Shown one piece after another: positions 56,796 to 64,000 of a stretch of 64,000 nucleotides of DNA. The position numbers and the translations under genes are program-made. The stretch is from Planctomycetota bacterium. GTDB taxonomy: Bacteria; Planctomycetota; Phycisphaerae; Phycisphaerales; UBA1924. Every line of letters starts with the position of its first letter. The stretch's first letter is position 1. The notes below the pieces were generated by a model that saw only the letters and a list, made by a program, of their open reading frames with translations, was not told where the DNA came from and did not search any database. The stretch is taken from the NCBI GenBank assembly GCA_013285505.1, contig CP053450.1:3332796-3396795 (forward strand). Direction: 5' to 3'.

Positions 56796-57943
56796 GCGGA
56801 GACGTGCGGCGCACGCTGATCCTCGGGATCGAGACCTCGTGCGACGAGACGGCGGCGTCGGTGGTGCGCGGCGGTGATCCGTGCGTGGTGCTGTCGAGCG
56901 TCGTGGCGTCGCAGCACGACCTGCACGAGGAGTACGCCGGCGTGGTGCCGGAGATCGCGAGCCGCGCGCACGTGGAGGCGATCCTGCCGGTCGTGCGGAG
57001 CGCGGTGCGGGAGGCGGGGGTCGGGCTCGGGGACATCGGCGCGGTGGCGGTCGGGCATCGGCCGGGGTTGGTGGGGTCGCTGCTGGTCGGCGTGTCGGCG
57101 GCGAAGGGGCTGGCATGGTCGTTAGGTGTGCCGCTGGTTGGGGTGGACCATGTGCATGCGCATCTCTACGCGGGTTTGCTGAAGAGCGATGACGCGGCGG
57201 AAGCGCACTGGGCTGCGCCCAGTGGCACCGAAGTCGGTTCTGGGGGCGGGGTGTTTCCGGCGTTGGGGCTGGTCGTTTCGGGAGGGCACACGTCGCTCTA
57301 TGTGATGCGGTCGCCGATCGAGATGAAGCGGATCGGCGCGACGATTGATGATGCGCTGGGGGAAGCGTTTGACAAGGCGGCGACGGTCCTGGGGCTCGGG
57401 CACCCGGGCGGGCCGAACGTGGACCGGCTCGCGGCGAGCGAGGGGCGCAGACGACCGGGCGGTGAAGCTGCCGATCTCGCGGCTGTCGCGGGACTCGCTC
57501 GATATGTCGTTCTCGGGGCTGAAGACGGCGCTGCTGTATGCGGTGCGGGGCATGCCGGGGCGGGGCACACACGGGCCGCAGGGGTATGAGCGGCGGAGCG
57601 AGGACCTGACCGACGACGAGCGGCGTAATCTGGCGGCGAGCTTTCAGAGGGCGGCGGTGGACGCGGTGATGCTGAAGCTCGGCCGGGCGCTGGACCGGTT
57701 CGCGGAGCTTGCGGGCGAGCCCTGCCGGGCGGTGCTGACGGGGGGCGGGGTGACGGCGAACTCGCTGTTGCGCGCGCGCCTGGTGGCGATGGGCGGGGAG
57801 CCGCGGCCTGCCGGTGGTGCTGCCGCCGATGGGCGCTGTGCGTGGACAACGCGGCGATGATCGCGGGGCTGGGGCACGAGCTGCTGCGTGCGGGGCGGGT
57901 GTCGGACATGACGCTGGCGCCGGTGCCGACGACGGCGTGCTAG
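56792..57943 (+). CDS. tsaD: tRNA threonylcarbamoyltransferase TsaD, about three frameshifts
   Basis: TsaD transfers threonylcarbamoyl to A37 of tRNAs that read ANN codons and is essential in most bacteria. It starts at GTG 56792 (LILGIETSCDETAASVVRGG). The metal-binding motif is GVDHVHAHLYAGLL, then LGLVVSGGHTSLYVM, DALGEAFDKAATVLGLGHPG, SFSGLKTALLYAVRG and VLTGGGVTANSLLRARLVAM. The end is NAAMIAGLGHELL to stop 57943. Frame changes fall near 57447, 57810 and 57831. Between the HAHLY motif and FPALGLVVSGG about 20 extra residues include a hairpin repeat (57206-57224) read in frame. Because the gene is essential, the indels are probably sequence errors. Confidence 0.88.
57206..57224. repeat. 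REP-like hairpin inside tsaD
   Basis: CACTGGGC-TGC-GCCCAGTG followed by GCACC. It matches, on the opposite strand and with one base fewer in the loop, the intergenic element at 27742-27761. It encodes part of the non-conserved insert AHWAAPSGTEVG. Confidence 0.8.
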
Positions 57944-57952
57944 GCTGCGGAC

Positions 57953-58786
57953 ATGAAGCGGATGACCCCCCCACTGTGTGTGTTGCTGACCGTGAGTTCC
58001 GGCGTGTTTGGGCAGGCGGCGCCCGCGGACGGCGTCGGCACCGAAGGGGCGGCACCGAATGAGATCGCGGATGTGGAACGCGTCCCGCTTGCAGAGGTGT
58101 ATGAATCGCGCGAGTTGCTCGGGTTCGGGCTGATGGTGAGCCGCGAGTTTGTGCGAGAGCGGCCCGAGCTGCTGGACCGGGTGTTGCTGCAGCTTGAGGC
58201 GGATCTGGACGAGGTGGTGCACCTGTTCCCGGAGGCGGCGCTGGCGGCGGTGCGTCGGACGACGATCTGGATTGAGCTAAAGGGGGCGACCAACGGCGGG
58301 ATGAGCGGCCGGGGGATGTGCTGCCATTGGTCGGCGGACTGGCTGGAGTCGGTCGGGTTGCCGCGGGAGAAGGCGGGCGGGGTGGAGATCCTGAACCCGG
58401 AGGACTTTCTGGCGTGGCGTCGGACGCAGCCGTACATGGTGCTGCACGAGTTGGCCCACGCGTACCACCGGATGATTGGGCCGGACTTGCCGGAGATCGT
58501 CGGGGCGTACGAGGCGGCGATGGAGGCGGGGCTGTACGACGAGGTGGCGAGGAACAGCGTGGAGGGTGACAAGACTGTGCGCGCGTACGCGGCGACGAAT
58601 CACCACGAGTACTTCGCCGAAGTGACAGAGGCGTACTTCGCGCTCAACGACTTTGCGCCGTACACGCGGAAGCAGCTGGCGGCGGTGGACCCGGCGGGGC
58701 TCGCGATGGTCGAGCGGCTGTGGACGATGTCGGCCGACGAGATCGCCGAGCGGGTCGCGGCGGCCGGGATGATGGGCGAGGAATGA
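57953..58786 (+). CDS. Secreted HExxH zinc-metallopeptidase-like protein
   Basis: The product has 277 residues. A signal peptide (PPLCVLLTVSSGVFG) is followed by a helical domain containing YMVLHELAHAYHRM, the HExxH zinc motif. A possible third ligand Glu lies downstream in TNHHEYFAEVTEAYFALNDF. The region between (MIGPDLPEIVGAYEAAMEAG) is helical, as in gluzincins. The CCHW in GRGMCCHWSADWLESVG is notable. I cannot assign a named family. It lies nine bases after tsaD and overlaps the next gene by ATGA, so it belongs to the same operon. Confidence 0.75.
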   Translation: MKRMTPPLCVLLTVSSGVFGQAAPADGVGTEGAAPNEIADVERVPLAEVYESRELLGFGLMVSREFVRERPELLDRVLLQLEADLDEVVHLFPEAALAAVRRTTIWIELKGATNGGMSGRGMCCHWSADWLESVGLPREKAGGVEILNPEDFLAWRRTQPYMVLHELAHAYHRMIGPDLPEIVGAYEAAMEAGLYDEVARNSVEGDKTVRAYAATNHHEYFAEVTEAYFALNDFAPYTRKQLAAVDPAGLAMVERLWTMSADEIAERVAAAGMMGEE

Positions 58787-59340
58787 ACACCACCGGCGCG
58801 GGTTCTGGCGACGGGGCGGGCTGGCGGGAGAGTCTGCACCCGGCTGGGCTGGAGGACGCCGAGCTGCTGGGTCAGTGCGAGCTGGTGCGCGGGCGGACGA
58901 GCGGGCCGGGCGGGCAGCATCGCAACCGGGTGGCAACGGAGGTGGTGCTCAACCACCGGCCGACCGGGCTTGTCGCGCGGGCCGGCGAGCGGCGGAGCGC
59001 GGAGACAAACAAGCAGGTGGCGGTCGGCCGGATGCGGTACGTGCTGGCGGTGGAGGTCCGCAAGGGCGTGCCGGCGGGCGAGGCGCGGACGGAGCTGTGG
59101 GCGCGGCGGTGCGGGAAGAACGGGCGGATCGTGTGCTCGGCCAACCATCGGGACCACGCGACGATGGTGGCCGAGGCGCTGGACGTGATCGCGGCGTGCG
59201 GGTGGGATACCAAGCGGGCGTCGGTGCGGTTGTGCTGCTCGCAGACACAGCTGGTGCGGATGCTGGCCGACCACGCGCCGGCGCTGGTGAAGTTGAATGA
59301 GGAGCGGGAGGGGCGGGGGATGCGGGCGTTGCGGGGGTGA
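58783..59340 (+). CDS. Release-factor-like GGQ protein
   Basis: The 185-residue product has the RF-1 catalytic domain: CELVRGRTSGPGGQHRNRVA with the GGQ that triggers peptidyl-tRNA hydrolysis, then VVLNHRPTGLVARAGERRSA. There is no codon-recognition domain, so it is a peptide chain release factor-like protein akin to ArfB/PrfH, probably acting on stalled ribosomes. The C-terminal half (DTKRASVRLCCSQTQLVRML, LVKLNEEREGRGMRALRG) is basic and is not the ArfB tail. Its ATG overlaps the preceding stop. HflX, another ribosome rescue factor, lies 4 kb away. Confidence 0.85.
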   Translation: MNTTGAGSGDGAGWRESLHPAGLEDAELLGQCELVRGRTSGPGGQHRNRVATEVVLNHRPTGLVARAGERRSAETNKQVAVGRMRYVLAVEVRKGVPAGEARTELWARRCGKNGRIVCSANHRDHATMVAEALDVIAACGWDTKRASVRLCCSQTQLVRMLADHAPALVKLNEEREGRGMRALRG

Positions 59341-59438
59341 AGGGCGGTTTCTGCGTGCTCAGGCCCGTGGCTCGGGTGGGTTTGGCGGTAGCGGGAACGT
59401 CCGGGCGTTACGGGGAAAGCAGAGCTCCTTCGGCGTGC

Positions 59439-60953
59439 TTACGCCCGCGGCTCTGTGGGGGGCCAGGGGTCGTCGGGGCCGAGTTGGAGTGACTCGAAGA
59501 GCGGGCCGAGGTGGTCGGTGAACTTGCGCCAGCGGCCGATCGACGAGGTGTAGGTCGGGCGGCGGACCTGGTCGGTGCTGGCGGTGATCACGTCGCGTTT
59601 GGTCTCCCAGAAGCGCAGGCACGCGTCGTTCCATTCCAGGCCGAGGAAGTCGATGAGTGCGCGCGCGTATTGCTCGATGTCCCGGACGCCGTCCTCGTAC
59701 GACGCTTTGAAGATCGGGATGTCGAGGGTGTCGTGCCAGTGGGCCATGAGGCGCTCGTGGGCGCGGAAATAGCGGCCGAGGTGGGTGAGGTCGCCGGAGA
59801 AGGGCTGGCTGTTGGCGCCGCCGAAGTATTTGGTGTAGCAGGAGAGGCAGACATCGCGGGGGTCGCGGGTGCACTGGATGACGCGGGCGTGCGGGAAGAG
59901 TGTCTGGATGAGGCCCAGGTGCAGGAAGTTCTGCGGGAGCTTGTCGGAGAAGCGCTTGGCGCGGGGGGCCGGGGCGGTGATGCGCTTCTGGGCGTGCTGG
60001 GCGGCGCGGTCGATGACGGGCTGGGTGAGGGCATCGGCACGGGCGAGGGTGTTGGGCTGGTCGGGCGTGGGCAGGAGGAGTTCGCGGGCGATGCCGGTGA
60101 CAACGTTGAGCTCGCCCCCGCCGTAGACGTCGGGGTGGGAGGCGATGATCTGCTCGACCAGTGACGTGCCCGAGCGGGGCATGCCCACGATAAAGACCAG
60201 CTGCTCGGACTTCTTGCCCTTGGCGCGGGGGAGCTTGGCGAGGCGGTCCTTGCTCCAGACCGTCATGATGTCGGTGATTGCGGCGTCGTGTTCGGCGGGG
60301 CGGAACGCGAGGCCGCGGAGGCGGTTGCCGGTGGTGTAGTGGTTCCAGGCGGCGTCGAAGTCCTCGAGCTTCTCGGCGATGCTGCCGAGGTGGAGGTGGA
60401 CGGGCGCGGCGGACTGCGGATTGATGCCGGGTTTGGCGAGTGCGCGCTCGAGGACGGGCGCGGGCGTCTTGTCGTTGGCCGCGGGCGGCGAGGAGTTGGG
60501 CGTAGACGACAAGGAACTGGGGTGGTCGCAGCCGCGATCGAACAGCGGGCCGAGCCTGGCGAGGCCCTCGTCGGTATCACCCCGGAGGAAGCAGATATCG
60601 CCGAGGAGTTTGGCGCAGGCGATGTTGTTTGGGTCGAGCTGGAGGCCGCGGTCGGCGGCGGCGCGCGGGCGTCGTCGAGGCGGTTGAGGCCGCGGTAGAC
60701 GAGCCGCCTGGAGGGCGAAGAACTCCGGGATGGTGTCGTTGAGGCGGACCGCGGCCCGTGCGGCCTGGAGGGCGGCCTCGAACTCGAGCGTGGCGTGGAG
60801 GGCGAGGGCGAGGTGGTAGTGCAGGCGGGCGTCGGCGGGGTCCTGGGCGATGAGCTCGCGGTAGGCGTTGATCGCGCCGGCGTGGTTGTTGGCGGCCTCC
60901 ATGCGGAGGGCGGCCTGGACGCGTTGGAGTTTGTGTTGGGGCGGAAGGGGCAT
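59439..60953 (-). CDS. TPR-sulfotransferase, copy 1, with compensating frameshifts
   Basis: The product has 504 residues. The N-terminal half has TPR-like helices (YRELIAQDPADARLHYHLAL). The sulfotransferase half has VFIVGMPRSGTSLVEQIIAS (PAPS loop), FSDKLPQNFLHLGLI, CTRDPRDVCLSCYTKYFGGA and GRWRKFTDHLGPLFESLQLG. It is a close tandem paralogue of copy 2. Two stretches differ from copy 2 in a way explained by paired indels: about residues 81-105 (60650-60715, where another frame reads LVYRGLNRLDDAR) and about 145-165 (60475-60525, where another frame reads PQFLVVYAQLL). The overall frame is therefore open although four indels are likely. The acceptor substrate is unknown. Confidence 0.85.
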   Translation of the reverse strand: MPLPPQHKLQRVQAALRMEAANNHAGAINAYRELIAQDPADARLHYHLALALHATLEFEAALQAARAAVRLNDTIPEFFALQAARLPRPQPPRRRPRAAADRGLQLDPNNIACAKLLGDICFLRGDTDEGLARLGPLFDRGCDHPSSLSSTPNSSPPAANDKTPAPVLERALAKPGINPQSAAPVHLHLGSIAEKLEDFDAAWNHYTTGNRLRGLAFRPAEHDAAITDIMTVWSKDRLAKLPRAKGKKSEQLVFIVGMPRSGTSLVEQIIASHPDVYGGGELNVVTGIARELLLPTPDQPNTLARADALTQPVIDRAAQHAQKRITAPAPRAKRFSDKLPQNFLHLGLIQTLFPHARVIQCTRDPRDVCLSCYTKYFGGANSQPFSGDLTHLGRYFRAHERLMAHWHDTLDIPIFKASYEDGVRDIEQYARALIDFLGLEWNDACLRFWETKRDVITASTDQVRRPTYTSSIGRWRKFTDHLGPLFESLQLGPDDPWPPTEPRA

Positions 60954-61043
60954 GTCGCGGGTTTGGCCGGTGTGAGTCGGGTGGGATTGGCGGCAGTCGG
61001 AACGACCCGGCGTGGCGGGGAGTGCGGTGCGCCTTCCGCGTGC

Positions 61044-62555
61044 TTACGTCCGCGGCGATTCTCGGGGCCAGGGGTCGTCGGGGCCGAGCTGGAGTGACTC
61101 GAACAGCGGGCCGAGGTGGTCGGTGAACTTGCGCCAACGGCCGATCGACGAGGTATAGGTCGGGCGGCGGACCTGGTCAGTGCTCGCAGTGATCACATCG
61201 CGTTTGGTCTCCCAGAAGCGCAGGCACGCGTCGTTCCATTCCAAACCGAGGAAGTCGATCAGGTCGCGCGCGTACTTCTCGATGTCCTGGACGCCCTGTT
61301 CGTAATAGGCCTTGAAGATGGGCAGATCGAGGGTGCGGTGCCAGTGGTCCATGAGGCGCTCGTGGGCGCGGAAGTAGCGGCCGAGGTGGGTGAGGTCGCC
61401 GGAGAAGGGCTGGCTGTTGGCGCCGCCGAAGAGCTTCGTGTGGCAGGAAAGGCAGACATCACGGGGGTCGCGGATGCACTGGATGACGCGGGCTTCGGGG
61501 AAGAGAAGCTGGATGACGCCGAGGTAGAGGAAGTTCTGCGGGAGTTTGTCGGAGAAGCGCTTGGCGCGGGGGGCTGGTGCGGTGATGAGCTTCTGGGTCT
61601 TCTGCGCGGCGCGGTCGATGGTGGATTGGGTGATCGCCTCGACGCGGGCCAAGACCGTGGGCTCTTTGAGGGTCGGGACGACGAGGTCGCGGGCGGCGTT
61701 GTTGACGAAGTTGAGCTCGCCCCCGCCGTAGACGTCGGGGTGGGAGGCGATGATCTGCTCGACAAGCGACGTGCCCGAGCGGGGCATACCCACGATGAAG
61801 ACCAGCTGCTCAGACTTCTTGCCCTTGGCGCGGGGGAGGCGGGCGAGGCGGTCCTTGCTCCAGACGGTCATGGTGTCGGTGATCGCGGCGTCGTGGTGCT
61901 GGGGGTTGAAGACGGTGCCGCGGTGCTGGTTGCCGATGACGATGTGCTTCCAGGCGGTCTCGTAGTCCTTGAGCTTCTCGGCGACGCTGCCGAGGTGGAG
62001 GTGGGCCCAGGAGGCGGCGCGGCCGCTGATGTCGGGCTGGGCGACGGCGCGTTCGAGCACGGCGCGGGCTTCCTCACTTTTGTCTCCGGCGGAGAGGAGC
62101 TGGGCGTAGACGACGAGGAACTGGGGGTTGGCGCAGCCCTTGTCGTAGAGCGGCTGCATGAGGGCGAGGCCCTCCTCGATATCGCCGCGGACATGGTAGA
62201 TGTCGCCGAGGATCTCGAGGCTGGAGATGTTGTTGGGGTCGAGGGCGACGCCGCGTTCGGCGGCGGCGCGGGCGTCGTCGAGCCGGTTGGAGGCGCGGTA
62301 AATGATGGCCTGGAGGGCGAAAAAGTCGGGGATGGTGTCCTTGAGGCGGATGGCGTTGCGGACGGCCTGCATCGCGGCGTCGAACTCGAGCATGCCGACG
62401 AGCGTGTGGGCGAGGTGGTAGTGGAGCCCGGGGTCGTTGGGGTCCTGGGCGATCAGCTCGCGGTAGAGCTTGATTGCGCCCTCGGGGTTGTGGGCGGCTT
62501 CCATCCGCTGAGCGGCCTGGACACGCCGGACTTTCTGCTGCATCGGGATTGCCAT
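61044..62555 (-). CDS. TPR-sulfotransferase, copy 2
   Basis: The product has 503 residues with clean frame. Five or six TPR-like units (YRELIAQDPNDPGLHYHLAH, DDARAAAERGVALDPNNISS) are followed by the sulfotransferase domain: FIVGMPRSGTSLVEQIIASH with the P-loop-like PAPS site, GGGELNFVNNAARDL, CIRDPRDVCLSCHTKLFGGA, YEQGVQDIEKYARDLIDFLG. The domain pair resembles tyrosyl-protein or heparan sulfotransferase relatives common in marine bacteria. It starts at ATG 62555, 70 bases before the end of the reductase gene. It is almost identical to copy 1 over the last 300 residues. Confidence 0.9.
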   Translation of the reverse strand: MAIPMQQKVRRVQAAQRMEAAHNPEGAIKLYRELIAQDPNDPGLHYHLAHTLVGMLEFDAAMQAVRNAIRLKDTIPDFFALQAIIYRASNRLDDARAAAERGVALDPNNISSLEILGDIYHVRGDIEEGLALMQPLYDKGCANPQFLVVYAQLLSAGDKSEEARAVLERAVAQPDISGRAASWAHLHLGSVAEKLKDYETAWKHIVIGNQHRGTVFNPQHHDAAITDTMTVWSKDRLARLPRAKGKKSEQLVFIVGMPRSGTSLVEQIIASHPDVYGGGELNFVNNAARDLVVPTLKEPTVLARVEAITQSTIDRAAQKTQKLITAPAPRAKRFSDKLPQNFLYLGVIQLLFPEARVIQCIRDPRDVCLSCHTKLFGGANSQPFSGDLTHLGRYFRAHERLMDHWHRTLDLPIFKAYYEQGVQDIEKYARDLIDFLGLEWNDACLRFWETKRDVITASTDQVRRPTYTSSIGRWRKFTDHLGPLFESLQLGPDDPWPRESPRT

Positions 62556-62625
62556 GGGGCAAGGCTAGCAGGGACGGGCCTCCCCGTCCGCCTCGCGGCC
62601 CGCCCGAGAACAGCGCCTGCCGGCC

Positions 62626-63711
<1,086 letters not shown>

Positions 63712-64000
63712 GGGGGACCTTTCCGGTATAACGATGCTGATATTGGTGCAGCCCCACTGTATTCCGAGACGCGGGAGGAGGCAAAGTCGTGGCCCGCTTG
63801 ATCAGAATGACCGGCGCGATTGAGGACGACCGCGGGGTCCGTCACGCACCACGCCGACTCACGACAACAGACCGCGTGTCGTTCCGACTGCGGACTGCCG
63901 CGACCGTGCAGAAGTTGCGAGAGCGACCGCCTGCTTCAGAACGCGCGAAGTACTCGGCACTCCTCCGTCGTCGGATGCTCAGAAACTCCGGGCCGCCTCC

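Noticed and set aside
63789..64000. Open frame from GTG 63789 to the window end
   Set aside because: Seventy Arg-rich codons with no recognised motif and no ribosome site; too little to call a gene.

Overview
The window looks like a chromosomal segment of a planctomycete, most likely of the class Phycisphaerae. It is very GC-rich. It carries the planctomycete pair of a DUF1501 protein and a giant DUF1549/DUF1553 cytochrome-c protein. It also has a DUF1080 protein, a VPAPGS-type PEP-CTERM tail, and three secreted proteins ending in the Cys-terminated dockerin-like module (DFNGDG..NTQD..FLNAWASGC) that I know from Phycisphaerales. The class assignment is inference from gene content, because there is no rRNA here.

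Layout. 0-6.5 kb is a flagellar filament cluster on the + strand: flgL (5'-truncated), fliW, csrA and two flagellins, with two good terminators. Both flagellin leaders carry the same CACGGAGGA box, which fits control by the FliW-CsrA switch. 6.6-17.6 kb mixes housekeeping genes (xerD, mqnC, efp, asmA-like, rplS) with an ATP-grasp protein, a sulfotransferase, a DUF389 membrane protein and a Tat-exported metallo-beta-lactamase-fold protein. 17.6-25.5 kb (- strand) has a GAF-PAS-GGDEF-EAL protein with a degenerate EAL domain, then DUF1501 and PSD1-type proteins. 25.7-34.7 kb has a GIY-YIG protein, an MDR-family reductase, hldE, an exported repeat protein split by a palindrome, an esterase, a GNAT acetyltransferase and a DUF1080 protein.

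35-41 kb is gene-poor and full of hairpin repeats, among small genes for dockerin-type exported proteins, a flavodiiron-like MBL protein, OsmC and SMI1/KNR4. 41.7-43.9 kb is an AT-richer islet with an AbiJ/HEPN-type abortive-infection gene. 44-47.6 kb has rnk-like, groEL, a 67-codon gene, groES and a response-regulator-like gene. 47.9-55 kb has rmuC, an HtrA protease beside a related protein without the catalytic triad, and hflX. 55.1-59.3 kb is a tight operon of ctpA, tsaD, a secreted HExxH protein and a release-factor-like protein. 59.4-63.7 kb holds a tandem pair of TPR-sulfotransferases and an aldo/keto reductase.

Two themes cut across the map. First, about thirty single-base indels, often in C or G runs, break otherwise ordinary genes, including essential ones such as tsaD. 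I treat these as probable sequencing or assembly errors and give whole-gene spans. Second, families of REP-like hairpins lie downstream of genes and in two cases inside genes. Most have GTGGCAC or GTGCCAC at the hairpin foot. One composite unit (hairpins C, A and B in fixed order) occurs at four loci between 35.3 and 41.2 kb, with local amplification at two of them. This is the most unusual feature of the window.
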